DNA of 64,000 nucleotides from Brevibacterium sp. W7.2 (lineage in GTDB: Bacteria > Actinomycetota > Actinomycetes > Actinomycetales > Brevibacteriaceae), in contig NZ_CP073089.1 of NCBI RefSeq assembly GCF_018137945.1, positions 1,302,001 to 1,366,000 of the forward strand, read 5' to 3'. The position numbers and the translations under genes were made by a program. The notes under the pieces were generated by a model. It was not told the DNA's origin. It searched no databases and saw only the letters and a program-made list of their open reading frames with translations. Positions 8,718 through 18,772 of this stretch are shown one piece after another (the first letter of the stretch is position 1; every line of letters starts with the position of its first letter).

Positions 8718-9659
8718 TCAGCGGGGGTGGATGTCGGCGGTCGCGAGGGCATCGAGGAGGCGGCGCCGCAGCGCCTGGGCCCGGTGGGAGAACTCCTGCT
8801 GCCGGTTCATGTACTCGGCCTTGCCGGCGGCGGTCTCGATCGCGACGACGCCGTAGCCCCAGCCGCGCAGATCGTAGGGGGAGGCCTCCATGTCGAGGGT
8901 GCGGATGTCGAGCGCGAGGTCGAAGCAGTCGAGGACGAGGGGCGAGGGGGCGATCGGTCCGATCTTCATCGCCCACTTGTAGAGGTCCATACCGGCGTGG
9001 AGGCACCCCGGCTGTTCGGTCGTGACCATGCCCGCCCGGGTCGGCTGCAGCGTGTTGAGCGGTACGGCGGCCGGGGTGAAGAAGCGGAACGCATCGTGGT
9101 GGGTGCAGCGGATGCGGTGTCCTTCGACGACGGCGTCGGTCTCGGCGGGGCTGAGCCGCAGCGGCACCTGCTGGTGGCGGCGCTCCTCGTCGCTGAGGCG
9201 GTAGACCATCGCCCATTCGTGGAGACCGAAGCACCCGAAGTTCGCCTCCCGGTGGAGGGTCGAGTCGAGGAGTGAGGCGATGAACCTCGCCCCGTCGCCG
9301 CGGTCGGCTCGCCAGGACTCGAGGTCGACCTCGGCGCAGGAGCCGGTGGGATCGGTGCGGTACCACCGGCGGTCGAAGCACTCGCGGTCCGCAGGGGTGT
9401 CGAGGGCGAGTCGGACGCTGACCCCCGGGTTCCACTTCGCCACCTGGCCGGGCTTGAACGGGTAGTAGGTGAAGAGGAAGTCCTCGACCGGGTGCTTCTC
9501 CCCGCTCAGCCGCCGCGCCGTGTGGGCGTCGGTGCGGGAGGCGACCGCGGCCTCGTGCTCGGTACGCAGGGTCCGCCACACCGAGGCGGGCAGCTCGGTG
9601 CCGGGCAGGATCCTTCCGGGCAGGGCCGGGTCGGCGGTCGCGGGCAGGGTCGAAGTCAC
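8718..9659 (-). CDS. Conserved actinobacterial protein, often annotated as 3-methyladenine DNA glycosylase
   Basis: GTG start overlaps the hrpB stop as GTGA. The 313-residue product contains AHTARRLSGEKHPVEDFLFTYY-like and NFGCFGLHEWAMVYR segments (split here for length) that are strongly conserved in an actinobacterial family usually given the glycosylase name. I see no helix-hairpin-helix or other hallmark of known alkylbase glycosylases, so the enzymatic name rests on custom, not on motifs. Many His and Asp residues (for example CTHHDAFRFF, GCLHAGMDLYKW) could make a metal or active site. Coupling to hrpB, a nucleic-acid helicase, is the only context clue. Confidence 0.55.
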   Translation of the reverse strand: MTSTLPATADPALPGRILPGTELPASVWRTLRTEHEAAVASRTDAHTARRLSGEKHPVEDFLFTYYPFKPGQVAKWNPGVSVRLALDTPADRECFDRRWYRTDPTGSCAEVDLESWRADRGDGARFIASLLDSTLHREANFGCFGLHEWAMVYRLSDEERRHQQVPLRLSPAETDAVVEGHRIRCTHHDAFRFFTPAAVPLNTLQPTRAGMVTTEQPGCLHAGMDLYKWAMKIGPIAPSPLVLDCFDLALDIRTLDMEASPYDLRGWGYGVVAIETAAGKAEYMNRQQEFSHRAQALRRRLLDALATADIHPR

Positions 9660-12382
9660 CGTCCCATTGTCCCAGACCGCTTGGTCCCGCGCATCGCAGG
9701 CGCCGTCAGCGGATCCTCCGGCCATGGGTGCTTGGGGTAGCGGCCGCGGTTCTCGGCGCGCACGTGCGGGTAGGCGTTCGCCCAGAACGAGGCGAGGTCG
9801 CTCGTCACCGCGAGCGGCCGCCCGGCCGGTGAGAGCAGGTGGAGGACGACGGGAATCCGCCCCTCGACCACCCGGGGGACCGCGGTCCACCCGAAGACCT
9901 CCTGGAGTTTGACGGCGAGGACCGGCCCCGATGGATGGTCGTCTCCGTCATCGGCCTCGTCCGGGTCGGGATAGGCGAGGGTGATCCGGGAGCCGCTCGG
10001 CACCTCGAGCGCGGTGGGCACGAGCTCGTCGAGGCGGGCCGCCTCCGGCCACGGCAGCAGGGTCCGCAGCGCGCCGATGAGGTCGACCTGGGACGGATCG
10101 GCACCCCGAGCCATCCGGTCGAGCGCGGCCGGACACCACTGCGGGAGGTTCTGCGCCAGGTGCGACCACCGGACATCGGGCCACGGTAGTCCGAGGACTC
10201 CACGGAGCAGACCGAGGCGACCCCGCAGCTGCTCGAACGTCGCACTCGGCCGCAGCACCTCGCGTGCCCCGCGCTCCTCGACGGAGGCGGCGATCGCCTC
10301 TCGTGCGAGCTCGAGGCTCGCCGGAATCGGGGTCGACGTCAGCTCGATCGCGCCGAGGCGGGCCTGCCGGACCGCACGCACCCGCCCCTCATCGAAGGAC
10401 GCGGTCTCCGTCGTCGTCAGCAGACCCGCCCCGGCGAGTTCCGCGGTGTCGGCGTCGATGGGCACTGCGGCCCGGATGATGGGGCGACCGCCGGCAAGGC
10501 CGACCTCGGCGATCGCCACCCACTCGCTGCCGGTCAGCGAGGAGTCACGGGGCAGGCTCGCGGCCGTGCCCGAAGCGAGGAGGTAATCGGCATGGGCGGC
10601 GCTGCGGAGTCGCGCGATCTGATGCGGGAAGGCCAGGGCAACGACGAGGCCGAGGTCAGCGGTCCGCAGGGAGCCTCGGCCCGCGCCGCTGCCCTCGCGC
10701 GCCGGAGAACCGGCGGCAGAGTCGTCGTCGGCAGAGTCGGCGGTCCCGAAGTGTGCGGCGAGCCGGGAGAACCGGTCGGTCTCGCTGCGGAAGCGCCGAT
10801 CCGATCGGAGATCGCGCAGCAGCGCCGTGAGGTCGGCTCCGGGCGCGCGGCGATCGGATTCGATGACGGCGATGGCTTCGGCGGCCGCGCGGGGTCCGAG
10901 CATCGCGGCACCGTCGAGCAGTCCGCGAGCCGCCCACACCGAGGCGGGGATCCGCGCGATCGCCCGCCCGAGCTCCGTCACGGAGAGGTCAGCGACGGAG
11001 AGGTCTGAGCCGGCCGTCGAACCGTTGACCTCGACCGCCCCGAGTCCGACGAGGCTGCCCACCGCCCGCCGCAGCGCCGTCGCCGGGAGCGGGTCGGGAA
11101 GCAGGTCGAGGTCACCGCCCCACACCGCGAGGTCGAGGACGGCCCCGGTGAGGTCCGAGGTCGCGATCTCCGGTGCAGTGTGGTCGGGCAGCGCCGCCCA
11201 CTCGGCCTCGGACAGGCAGCGATAGGCGACGCCGGGACCGAGCCGTGCCGCACGGCCCGCACGCTGCCGACCTGAGGCCTTCGACTCCCGCGTGGTGACG
11301 AGGCCGGACATCTGACGCTTCGTGTCGAGCAGGGGTCCGCGGGCGAGTCCCGAATCGACGACGATGCTCACCCCGGGGACGGTGAGCGCCGACTCCGCCA
11401 CCGAGGTGGTGACGATGATCCGGCGCTCGGCCGCGGCGCTGTGTTCAGTGCTGCCGGCGGTGCTGGCACTGCGCGGTCGGAGGATCGCGTCCTGCTCCTT
11501 CGCCGGTGTCTGTCCGGTGAGGGTGTGGACGGTCACGGCCTCCGACCGGTCGAGGAGCGCGGTGATCCGGGCCGCTGCCTCGGTGACCTCTCGAGCGCCC
11601 GGGACGAAGACGAGGACGTCGCCCGCCTCCGTCGATCCACCGGCACGGTCGGATCCACCGGCGGCGTCGAGCGCCTCCACCGTCGTCCGCGCGACATGGT
11701 CGAGGAAGCCGCGGCTCACCCCGCGGGCATCGAGCGCCCGCTCCGGCGGCGGGGCCCAGACGATGTCGAGGGGATGCGGCTGCGCCTCCACGGACAGCAC
11801 GGGCGCAGGGTCGGCGGACGTGCCGAGCCGCTGCGCCCACTGTGCCGCATCGAGGGTCGCCGACATGACGACGAGACCGAGGTCCTCGCGCAGGTCGATG
11901 AGCTCCCGGCACATCGCGAACGTGAGATCCGTGTCGAGCTGGCGCTCGTGGACCTCGTCGAGGATGACGGCGGAGACCCCGGAGAGTTCGGGATGGGACA
12001 GCAGGCGGCGCAGCAGCACGCCCGTCGTGACGAACTCGATCTGCGTGCCGGCCGACACCGCCGACTCGCCGCGGACCGTGAAACCGACATCCTCGCCGAG
12101 GCGGGTCCCCGTCAGCTGGGCGAGCCGGCGCGCCGCGGCACGGGCGGCCATCCGTCGCGGCTGGGTGACGATGACGCGACCGGCCGTCCGGCCCAGGTCC
12201 CCGGTCCGGCTCAGCGACGCACGCAGGTGTTCGGCGATGAGCGGGGGCACGAGTGTCGTCTTGCCGGTTCCGGGAGGGGCCTCGACGACGAGTCGCGGAT
12301 ACGCCTCGGCCGGCGGCAGCTGCCCGAGGAGTGCAGAGGCGGGCAGTCCGGCGCCGATCGTCTCGAGGTCGAAGGAGTGCAT
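9656..12382 (-). CDS. hrpB: ATP-dependent RNA helicase HrpB
   Basis: A 908-residue DEAH-box protein. The Walker A motif PPGTGKTT is at residues 36-43, followed by QPRRMAARAAARR (motif Ia), DEVHER (motif II), SATLD (motif III), and QRAGRAARLGPGVAYR (motif VI). The HrpB-specific C-terminal region ends with WAKLLHLLSPAGRPL-like residues (here VVLHLLSPAGRPLAVT). HrpB-type helicases are thought to act on RNA, with mRNA processing shown for the related HrpA; the function of HrpB is still uncertain. Somewhat longer than the E. coli protein because of Ala/Gly/Ser-rich insertions. It is first in a minus-strand run with the two genes downstream. Confidence 0.9.
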   Translation of the reverse strand: MHSFDLETIGAGLPASALLGQLPPAEAYPRLVVEAPPGTGKTTLVPPLIAEHLRASLSRTGDLGRTAGRVIVTQPRRMAARAAARRLAQLTGTRLGEDVGFTVRGESAVSAGTQIEFVTTGVLLRRLLSHPELSGVSAVILDEVHERQLDTDLTFAMCRELIDLREDLGLVVMSATLDAAQWAQRLGTSADPAPVLSVEAQPHPLDIVWAPPPERALDARGVSRGFLDHVARTTVEALDAAGGSDRAGGSTEAGDVLVFVPGAREVTEAAARITALLDRSEAVTVHTLTGQTPAKEQDAILRPRSASTAGSTEHSAAAERRIIVTTSVAESALTVPGVSIVVDSGLARGPLLDTKRQMSGLVTTRESKASGRQRAGRAARLGPGVAYRCLSEAEWAALPDHTAPEIATSDLTGAVLDLAVWGGDLDLLPDPLPATALRRAVGSLVGLGAVEVNGSTAGSDLSVADLSVTELGRAIARIPASVWAARGLLDGAAMLGPRAAAEAIAVIESDRRAPGADLTALLRDLRSDRRFRSETDRFSRLAAHFGTADSADDDSAAGSPAREGSGAGRGSLRTADLGLVVALAFPHQIARLRSAAHADYLLASGTAASLPRDSSLTGSEWVAIAEVGLAGGRPIIRAAVPIDADTAELAGAGLLTTTETASFDEGRVRAVRQARLGAIELTSTPIPASLELAREAIAASVEERGAREVLRPSATFEQLRGRLGLLRGVLGLPWPDVRWSHLAQNLPQWCPAALDRMARGADPSQVDLIGALRTLLPWPEAARLDELVPTALEVPSGSRITLAYPDPDEADDGDDHPSGPVLAVKLQEVFGWTAVPRVVEGRIPVVLHLLSPAGRPLAVTSDLASFWANAYPHVRAENRGRYPKHPWPEDPLTAPAMRGTKRSGTMGR

Positions 12383-12390
12383 GCCCCCAG

Positions 12391-12447
12391 TCTCTCAGGA
12401 CGCAGCCGGTCTCTCAGGACTCAACAGACCTCTCAGGACCCAGCCGG
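12391..12447 (-). repeat. 19-bp tandem repeat, three copies, between two minus-strand genes
   Basis: Units at 12391-12409, 12410-12428 and 12429-12447 share the core tctcaggac. The third copy covers the stop codon of the upstream monooxygenase gene, and the array fills the gap to the hrpB start at 12382. Confidence 0.75.
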
Positions 12448-13485
12448 CCCGATCCGTGCGAGGGCGGTGAGCGCGCGGTCGCGCACCCGCGCGGGACGAC
12501 CACCGGCCAGCGCGAGCGCGGAGGCCAGACTCGCGACCCGCTGGATGACCTGCGGGGCGATGCGGCGTCGGCGCGCATAGAGCCCGAGCGCCGCGTCCGG
12601 CGGATGGGTGTTGAGGAGGCCAGCGAGGGCAACGGCGTCGCAGATCGATTCGCAGGCCCCGCGTCCGAGGTTCGGCTGCATCGCATGCGCGGCGTCCCCG
12701 ATGAGCACGGTGCGCCCGCGGACGAACGACGTCAGCGGCCGAGACACGTGGATGCCGCTGATGACCGTCTGGTCGGGCGTCGCCGCCGCGAGCACCTCGG
12801 CGACCGGGGCCGGGAAGGAGCGCGCCGCAGCGCGGAGGCGGTCGAGTCCGTCGGCGACCGAGGAGAACCGCTGCTCGGGGAACGCGGCGAACCAGTTCGT
12901 CCGCCGCCCCGAAGACGCCTCTACACCCGGCAGCGGGGTGATCCCGACGAGCATGCGCTCGCCCCAGTATTCGGTGACTCCACTTCCGGAGAGATCCGCG
13001 TCGACGACCCCGCGGATGACGGTGAGCGCAGGCTTCCGCGGACCCGAGCGCGCACCCCACACAGCAGTTCGGACCGTGCTCCGGGCACCGTCGGCCCCGA
13101 CGAGGACATCGGCGTCCAGGGCCTCGGGAGCGACCGCCTCGGCGGGGGAGAGCCGGGTCGTCGCCGGTCGGGCGGCGGTGAGCACGGCATGGAGCTGCGC
13201 GCGACCGATCATCACCGCGCTGAGGCGGGGGACCCGGGCCAGTGGACGGCCGTCGGCGGTGAGGATCCGCGCCGCATCGACCCTGATGCCGGCGGCCTCG
13301 ATCGCCGGTCCGAGACCGGCGGACCGCAGCGCGGCCATCGCCTGCGGGAACAGCGCGAACGCCGTATCGAGGACGGAGGCGGCCGGGTCGCGTTCGTGGA
13401 CGGTGACCGACCAGTCGGGTCGGTCGAGGGTCGCGGCGAGCGTCGCGCCTGCGATCCCGCCGCCGATGATCCGCACCGTCGTCAT
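12433..13485 (-). CDS. FAD-dependent monooxygenase (PHBH-type)
   Basis: The 350-residue product opens with the FAD dinucleotide-binding motif VRIIGGGIAGATLAATL and ERD at the end of the second strand. LVGADGARSTVR is the DG motif, and VLIGDAAHAMQPNLGRGACESICDA is the GD motif region that holds the flavin ribityl chain (quoted in part). This is the layout of class A aromatic-ring hydroxylases and related oxidases that use NAD(P)H and oxygen. It lacks any targeting signal. Substrate is unknown. The divergent FAH-family gene 50 bases away could belong to the same catabolic theme, but nothing else supports that. Confidence 0.82.
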   Translation of the reverse strand: MTTVRIIGGGIAGATLAATLDRPDWSVTVHERDPAASVLDTAFALFPQAMAALRSAGLGPAIEAAGIRVDAARILTADGRPLARVPRLSAVMIGRAQLHAVLTAARPATTRLSPAEAVAPEALDADVLVGADGARSTVRTAVWGARSGPRKPALTVIRGVVDADLSGSGVTEYWGERMLVGITPLPGVEASSGRRTNWFAAFPEQRFSSVADGLDRLRAAARSFPAPVAEVLAAATPDQTVISGIHVSRPLTSFVRGRTVLIGDAAHAMQPNLGRGACESICDAVALAGLLNTHPPDAALGLYARRRRIAPQVIQRVASLASALALAGGRPARVRDRALTALARIGPAGS

Positions 13486-13535
13486 GGCTTCAGGGTAGCG
13501 CGACCATCGCCGCCTCGGCGATTAGACTGGGGGCC

Positions 13536-14342
13536 ATGCGTATTGCGAGATTTGTGCACAAGGACGAACCCGCCTACGGAGTCGTCGAAGGCGACGTTCC
13601 GCCGATCGAGGACGGGACATGGGACACCTCGGGCCTCAGCCTCGCCGTCCTCGACTCCGACCCGTTCTTCTCCCCGGCCCAGTCGACGGGTGAGCGGCTG
13701 AAGTTCGACGACGTCCGCCTCGTCTCGCCGATCCTGCCGCGGTCGAAGGTCATCGGCGTCGGCCGCAACTTCGCCGACCATGCCGCCGAGCTCGGCAACG
13801 ACGTGCCCACCACACCGGTGACGTTCATCAAGCCGAACACCTCGGTCATCGGCCCCGGCGACCCCATCCGCCTGCCCGCGATCAGCGAATACGTCTCCTA
13901 CGAAGGCGAACTCGCCGTCATCATCGGCCGGGTCGCCAAGGGCGTCCGGGCGGAGGACGCGATGGACCACGTCCTCGGCTTCACCGCCGCCAACGACGTC
14001 ACCCTGCGCGATCTCCAGAAGTCCGACACCCAGTGGACCCGCGCGAAGGGCTTCGACACCTCGTGCCCGCTCGGCCCGTGGATCGAGACCCAGCTCGACG
14101 TCGACGACGCGACCATCCGCTCGTGGGTCAACGGCGAGCTCAAGCAGGACGGCACGACCGCGGACTTCATCTTCGACATCCCCACGCTCATCGAGCACAT
14201 CTCGGAGACGATGACCCTGCTGCCGGGCGACGTCATCCTCACCGGCACCCCCGCCGGAGTCGGGCGGATCGTCGCCGGGGACCGCGTCGACATCGCGATC
14301 GACGGACTCGGCGTGCTCACCAACCCCGTCATGGACGCCTGA
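13536..14342 (+). CDS. Fumarylacetoacetate hydrolase family protein
   Basis: The 268-residue protein has the FAH fold: VIGVGRNFADHAAELG, FIKPNTSVIGPGDPI, the metal-binding ExE in YEGELAVIIGR, GFTAANDVTLRDLQ, and LLPGDVILTGTPAGVG near the end. The family hydrolyses C-C bonds or decarboxylates/isomerises dicarbonyl acids with Mg or Mn. The short version seen here is typical of the 2-hydroxyhepta-2,4-diene-1,7-dioate isomerase-like group. In many Micrococcales this gene stands directly before gltX, as here, so its position is conserved rather than catabolic. Confidence 0.9.
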   Translation: MRIARFVHKDEPAYGVVEGDVPPIEDGTWDTSGLSLAVLDSDPFFSPAQSTGERLKFDDVRLVSPILPRSKVIGVGRNFADHAAELGNDVPTTPVTFIKPNTSVIGPGDPIRLPAISEYVSYEGELAVIIGRVAKGVRAEDAMDHVLGFTAANDVTLRDLQKSDTQWTRAKGFDTSCPLGPWIETQLDVDDATIRSWVNGELKQDGTTADFIFDIPTLIEHISETMTLLPGDVILTGTPAGVGRIVAGDRVDIAIDGLGVLTNPVMDA

Positions 14343-14411
14343 GCACACCACCGCCTCGGCGGCCCCACCATCACACCTGACCAGCACCATCACACCACCG
14401 AAGGATCGCCC

Positions 14412-15878
14412 GTGACCGTCAAAGTCCGCTTCTGCCCATCACCCACCGGAACCCCGCACGTCGGCATGGTTCGCACCGCGCTGTTCAACTGGGCGTACGC
14501 CAAGCACACCGGCGGCACGTTCGTCTTCCGCATCGAGGACACCGACGCCGCCCGCGACTCGGAGGAGAGCTTCGGCCAGGTCGTCGAGGCGATGAAGTGG
14601 CTCGGCCTCGACTGGGACGAGGGCATCGAGGTCGGCGGACCCGACGCCCCCTACCGCCAGTCGCAGCGCGGTGACATCTACGCAGACGTCATCGAGAAGC
14701 TCAAGGCCGCACGTCTCATCTACGAGTCGTACTCGACGAACGAGGAGGTCGAGGCCCGGCACCGGGCGGCCGGACGGGATCCCAAGCTCGGCTACGACGG
14801 CTTCGACCGCGACCTCACGGCCGACCAGATCGCCGCATTCCGCGCGGAGGGCCGCGAGCCCGTGTGGCGGGTGCGGATGCCCGATAACGACATCACGTTC
14901 ACCGACCTCGTCCGCGGCGACATCACGTTCAAGGCCGGCACGATCCCCGACTTCGTCGTCGTCCGTGCGAACGGGCAGCCGCTCTACACGCTCGTCAACC
15001 CCGTCGACGATGCCCTCATGGGCATCACGCACGTGCTGCGCGGTGAGGATCTGCTCTCGTCGACGCCGCGCCAGATCGTCCTCTACGAAGCGCTCAAGGC
15101 CATCGGCATCGCCGAGGCGACCCCGCAGTTCGGTCACCTGCCCTACGTCATGGGGGAGGGGAACAAGAAGCTGTCGAAGCGCGACCCCGAGTCGAACCTC
15201 TTCCTCCACCGCGAGAACGGGTTCATCCCCGAAGGGCTCATCAACTACCTCGGGCTGCTCGGCTGGTCGATCGGACCCGACCGCGACGTCTTCACCGTCG
15301 AGGAGTTCACGCAGGCTTTCGACGTCCACGACGTCCTGCCCAATCCGGCGCGCTTCGACATCAAGAAGGCCACGGCGATCAACGCCGATCACATCCGGAT
15401 GCTCGCCCCCGCCGACTTCCGTGATCGTCTCATTCCGTACCTCCAGGCCGCCGAGGTGCTTGCCGAGGAGCCGACGGACGCTCAGCTGGCGATCCTCGAC
15501 GAGGCGGCGCCGCTCGTGCAGACCCGGATGAACCTCCTCGGCGAGGCGCCTGACCTGCTCGCCTTCCTCTTCACCCCCGACGACGAACTCGTCATCACCG
15601 AGGACGGCCTGAAGACCCTCAAGGACTCCGCGCCGGAGGTGCTCGCCGCCGCGCTCGAGGTCCTCGAGGGTGTCGACGACTGGACGACGGAGAACCTGCA
15701 GGCGGTGCTCGAGGCCAAGCTCGTCACGGAGATGGAGATCAAGCCGCGCTTGGCCTACGGTCCGCTGCGGGTCGCCGTCTCCGGCCGCCGCGTCTCCCCG
15801 CCGCTCTTCGAGTCGATGGAGATCCTCGGCAAGGACTCCTCGCTCGCGCGCCTGCGGGCTCTGGCGGCGCAGCTGTGA
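14412..15878 (+). CDS. gltX: Glutamyl-tRNA synthetase
   Basis: Class I synthetase of 488 residues that charges tRNA-Glu (and in many actinobacteria also tRNA-Gln, later amidated). The HIGH-like motif [10 protein letters not shown] is at 11-20 and the KMSKS-like motif KLSKR at 253-257. The alpha-helical anticodon-binding part follows. GTG start with AAGGATCG upstream. The stop overlaps the GTG of the next gene. A tRNA-Glu and a tRNA-Gln gene stand about 1.4 kb downstream. The standard cysteine-rich zinc site of some GluRS is not obvious. Confidence 0.97.
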   Translation: MTVKVRFCPSPTGTPHVGMVRTALFNWAYAKHTGGTFVFRIEDTDAARDSEESFGQVVEAMKWLGLDWDEGIEVGGPDAPYRQSQRGDIYADVIEKLKAARLIYESYSTNEEVEARHRAAGRDPKLGYDGFDRDLTADQIAAFRAEGREPVWRVRMPDNDITFTDLVRGDITFKAGTIPDFVVVRANGQPLYTLVNPVDDALMGITHVLRGEDLLSSTPRQIVLYEALKAIGIAEATPQFGHLPYVMGEGNKKLSKRDPESNLFLHRENGFIPEGLINYLGLLGWSIGPDRDVFTVEEFTQAFDVHDVLPNPARFDIKKATAINADHIRMLAPADFRDRLIPYLQAAEVLAEEPTDAQLAILDEAAPLVQTRMNLLGEAPDLLAFLFTPDDELVITEDGLKTLKDSAPEVLAAALEVLEGVDDWTTENLQAVLEAKLVTEMEIKPRLAYGPLRVAVSGRRVSPPLFESMEILGKDSSLARLRALAAQL

Positions 15879-17182
15879 ACGTCGAGGAGAGGCACCGCGG
15901 GGGACTGCACTTCCGCGATGTGACGATCACCGTCCCGCTCGACCACTTCTCCCGGCTGACGGACGCACCGGCATTGGCCGGTCACCCGGGGGTCGCCTCG
16001 GCGGAGATCGAGGTGTTCGCGCGGATCGTCGCCGACGAGGCCGAGAGCACGAAGCCCTATCTCGTCTTCCTCCAGGGTGGGCCCGGTTTCGAGGCACCCC
16101 GTCCGACGACCCCGGTGGGCGGGGGATCGTGGCTGGCCAGGGCGCTCGAGGACTTCCAGGTCGTCATGCTCGACCAGCGAGGGACGGGGAAGTCGAGCCC
16201 GATCGGCTCGGTCGACGGCGCGATCACCGGCCTCGACATGCTCAGCGGCGCTGAGCCGGAGGCGATCGCCGAGGTGCTCAGCTGCTATCGCGCGGACTCG
16301 ATCGTCGAGGATGCGGAAATCCTGCGCACCGCGCTCGGCGTCGAGACGTGGTCGCTGCTCGGGCAGTCGTTCGGCGGATTCACCGCGCTGCGCTACGTCT
16401 CCGCGCACTCCGAGTCGCTCACCGAGGTGTACTTCACCGGCGGGCTGCCGGCGATCGGCGTCGACCCCGTCGACGTCTACCGCACGACGTGGGCGACGAT
16501 GATCCGCAAATCCGAGGAGCACTACCGTGACTTCCCCGGCGACCGGGAGCGGATCGCGTCCCTGGCTTCCCTCGCCGCGGCCGAGGACGGTCTGGCCCTG
16601 CCCGGTGGGGCACGGGCGACGACGGAGCGGCTCCGACTTCTCGGGCACTACCTCGGCGCCTCCGACGGGCCCGAGGCCCTCCACTACCTCCTCGATCTCG
16701 ACCCCGCCTCGGCGGGACTGCGGCACGATCTCGCCGGTGCCCTGCCGTTCTCGGGACGCAACCCGCTCTACGCGGTCGTCCACGAATCGTGCTGGGCCGA
16801 CGGCACCGTGACGAACTGGGCGGCGAGGCGGGCGATGCCCGATTCGGTGAGTGCGGATCCGACGCTGCTCGCCGGAGAGCACGCGGGTCCGGAGTCCTTC
16901 GTCGAGGATCCCGAGCTCGCCCCGTTCGCCGAGGTCGCCGAGCTCATCGCCGCCCGCCGGTGGCCGGCGCTCTACGACGTCGAGGCCTTGAGGTCGTCCC
17001 AGGTCAGGGGAGCGGCAGCCGTCTACTTCGAGGATGCGTACGTGCCGTGTGAGTACTCGCTGGCGACCGCCGAGCTGCTCTCCGGGGTGCGTCCGTGGGT
17101 GACGAACGAGTACGAGCACAACGGTCTGCGCGCTGACGGCTACCGGGTGCTCGACCGGCTCATCACGCTCGCTCGGGAGTGA
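15875..17182 (+). CDS. Alpha/beta hydrolase, proline iminopeptidase-like (S33)
   Basis: GTG overlaps the gltX stop (GTGA), so it is coupled to it. The 435-residue product has the S33 oxyanion segment [23 protein letters not shown] and the nucleophile elbow [14 protein letters not shown]. The C-terminus carries NEYEHNGLR, whose His fits the triad. Such enzymes release N-terminal proline or hydrolyse other small amides. No signal peptide, so probably cytosolic. Confidence 0.85.
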   Translation: MNVEERHRGGLHFRDVTITVPLDHFSRLTDAPALAGHPGVASAEIEVFARIVADEAESTKPYLVFLQGGPGFEAPRPTTPVGGGSWLARALEDFQVVMLDQRGTGKSSPIGSVDGAITGLDMLSGAEPEAIAEVLSCYRADSIVEDAEILRTALGVETWSLLGQSFGGFTALRYVSAHSESLTEVYFTGGLPAIGVDPVDVYRTTWATMIRKSEEHYRDFPGDRERIASLASLAAAEDGLALPGGARATTERLRLLGHYLGASDGPEALHYLLDLDPASAGLRHDLAGALPFSGRNPLYAVVHESCWADGTVTNWAARRAMPDSVSADPTLLAGEHAGPESFVEDPELAPFAEVAELIAARRWPALYDVEALRSSQVRGAAAVYFEDAYVPCEYSLATAELLSGVRPWVTNEYEHNGLRADGYRVLDRLITLARE

Positions 17183-17238
17183 TCGGCCGACCGCCTCGGC
17201 GGTGTTAAGAAGGTCACACGAAAACGGGCGCTGAGGAT

Positions 17239-17268
17239 TTGGCTCCCAGGCGCGGGGTTGTGTAGAGT
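17239..17268 (+). promoter_or_regulatory. Probable promoter of the tRNA pair
   Basis: TTGGCT (17239-17244) and TAGAGT (17263-17268) are separated by 18 bases and lie 40 bases before tRNA-Gln. A small hairpin CCAAGG/CCTTGG lies between promoter and tRNA. Confidence 0.5.
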
Positions 17269-17307
17269 TATGACTCGTTGCCCAAGGAAATCAGCCTTGG
17301 AAAACGA

Positions 17308-17379
17308 TGGGCTATGGTGTAATTGGCAGCACGAGTGATTCTGGTTCACTTAGTCTAGGTTCGAGTCCTGGTAGCCCAG
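17308..17379 (+). tRNA. tRNA-Gln (anticodon CTG)
   Basis: A 72-base cloverleaf: acceptor arms TGGGCTA (17308-17314) and TAGCCCA (17372-17378), discriminator G, anticodon stem AGTGA/TCACT with loop TTCTGGT, anticodon CTG at 17341-17343, and a standard GGTTCGAGTCC T arm. CCA is not encoded. Confidence 0.96.
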
Positions 17380-17420
17380 CGGATCCGTTCGCAGGAGTCA
17401 CCTTCTCGGACGTGTCTTCG

Positions 17421-17493
17421 GCCCCCGTCGTCTAGTGGCCTAGGACGCCGCCCTCTCAAGGCGGTAACGGCAGTTCGAATCTGCTCGGGGGTA
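17421..17493 (+). tRNA. tRNA-Glu (anticodon CTC)
   Basis: A 73-base cloverleaf: acceptor GCCCCCG pairs with CGGGGGT (one G-U pair), anticodon stem CCGCC/GGCGG with loop CTCTCAA, anticodon CTC at 17455-17457, T arm with GTTCGAAT. CCA is not encoded. It is 41 bases after tRNA-Gln and probably on the same transcript. Confidence 0.97.
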
Positions 17494-17498
17494 CGGTT

Positions 17499-17530
17499 GA
17501 GCCCCGCATCGAATTCTCGGTGCGGGGCTC
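17499..17530 (+). terminator. Terminator after the tRNA pair
   Basis: Perfect 10-bp stem GAGCCCCGCA/TGCGGGGCTC around a 12-base loop, followed by ACTCTATTTCC, a weak T-rich run. Confidence 0.8.
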
Positions 17531-17577
17531 ACTCTATTTCCATTGTCGGATGTGCGACCGGTCAGCGGCCGATCGAG

Positions 17578-17605
17578 GGGTTATAGGCCAAAAAGTGTGT
17601 CCGTG
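17578..17605. repeat. Left terminal inverted repeat of the IS, with target duplication at 17570-17577
   Basis: 28 bases identical to the reverse complement of 18844-18871. The preceding CGATCGAG is the left target copy. Confidence 0.93.
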
Positions 17606-17614
17606 CCGGGTGTG

Positions 17615-18772
17615 TCACCGACGTCGTCCGCCCCATCCTGACTGGATACCGATCCCGTCTTCCCACGAGAACCCCGTGTCATAGACGGCGGGACCTACAG
17701 GCTCGGCGACCGGCTCCTTCAGAGGCGTTGTCGCTAGCGTTTTCAGTTGCGACTTCGCCAGAGTCCACGGGTCACTGTGGGCCTGTGTTCGGTCCCATAA
17801 GTACCAATCCACGGCTCGTCGTCCGTGGTCTTCAGACAGTCCGCGGTGGTGACGTTTGAGATGCTTGATGCCAGCGTTGATACCGCCTTCTAACGCGTTC
17901 GTCGTCTTCGCGATCACGACCCCTTCGTCGGCGGCCTCGAGCCAGGTGAACAGATGGTTCTTCGCGATGAGTTTGGCCAGGAACCCGTGGGCCCGGCGCG
18001 TGCGCAGATGCGTGTACCACCATGTCTGCCCGGGCCTGACGTGGGCGGGTCTGCTCGTGCTGGAGCGGGCATAGGTTCGCTGTTTGAGCATACGGTCCCA
18101 TTTCGCTTCCCATGTCGCGAACTCGGCCAGCCACGCTGCAGCCTGATCCCACGTCTGGACTTTCGACAGGGCCCGGTAGATCGCTTGAAGTTCCTTGTTC
18201 GCCGGCAGGGTCGGCGTCCTCGTCAAATGCGTGTTACAGGCGTGCTGGATATGGAAGTAACAGCGTTGGATTCGTGTCTGTGGCCAGAGTCTCTCGATCG
18301 TCGTTGTCAACGGCCCGTTGCCATCGACGATGGCGTAGCGGGGTGCAGGGATGGTTGAGATGAGTGCCGTCCAGGACGCGGTCTTTTCGTGGTCGCACCA
18401 TTGCCAGTCGATGACGTGAGTGCCGGTGTAGGCGATGAGGACGCACCACCCGTTGGTGTAGGTGCCATCGAGCATGATCTGATCATGGATTTCAGAGGTC
18501 GGGGACACTGTTGGGTGGATCGTCCAGCACCAGGATGTGCGGCGCCGGAACGTTCGGGGGCTGCCCAGTGGTGTGTGGGCTGGTTGTGGTGCTGGTCCCA
18601 GGAGCCAGTCGAGGAAGGCGCGCAGTTCGAATCGTTGTGTCGATCCTCGGCGTTTGGCGCTGCTGGAGGCTCCGCAGGCGGGACACCTGTACCGGGTGGT
18701 TCCGGCCTTGGTCGTGCCGTTCTTCTTCAGCGTTGTCTGACAGATCTGACATTTCGGTCGATTGCAAGCACC
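17615..18772 (-). CDS. IS1249-family (IS256 group) DDE transposase, 5' end probably frameshifted
   Basis: The frame encodes an N-terminal zinc ribbon (CQICQ at 18751 downward, then YRCPACG), a short linker (FELRAFLDWLLG, SWCWTIHP) and a DDE catalytic core: QIMLDGTYTNG, AIVDGNGPL and TNALEGGIN carry the D, D and E. The frame is closed by TAG at 18773-18775, seven codons before the first zinc cysteine, and holds no ATG, GTG or TTG until GTG at 18508, which would lose the ribbon. A TTG/ATG start exists in the neighbouring frame (LQSTEMSDLSD), so a +1 shift or a one-base mutation is needed to make the full protein. Coordinates give the whole open frame. Family call is strong, activity is doubtful. 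Confidence 0.75.
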   Translation of the reverse strand, partial: GACNRPKCQICQTTLKKNGTTKAGTTRYRCPACGASSSAKRRGSTQRFELRAFLDWLLGPAPQPAHTPLGSPRTFRRRTSWCWTIHPTVSPTSEIHDQIMLDGTYTNGWCVLIAYTGTHVIDWQWCDHEKTASWTALISTIPAPRYAIVDGNGPLTTTIERLWPQTRIQRCYFHIQHACNTHLTRTPTLPANKELQAIYRALSKVQTWDQAAAWLAEFATWEAKWDRMLKQRTYARSSTSRPAHVRPGQTWWYTHLRTRRAHGFLAKLIAKNHLFTWLEAADEGVVIAKTTNALEGGINAGIKHLKRHHRGLSEDHGRRAVDWYLWDRTQAHSDPWTLAKSQLKTLATTPLKEPVAEPVGPAVYDTGFSWEDGIGIQSGWGGRRR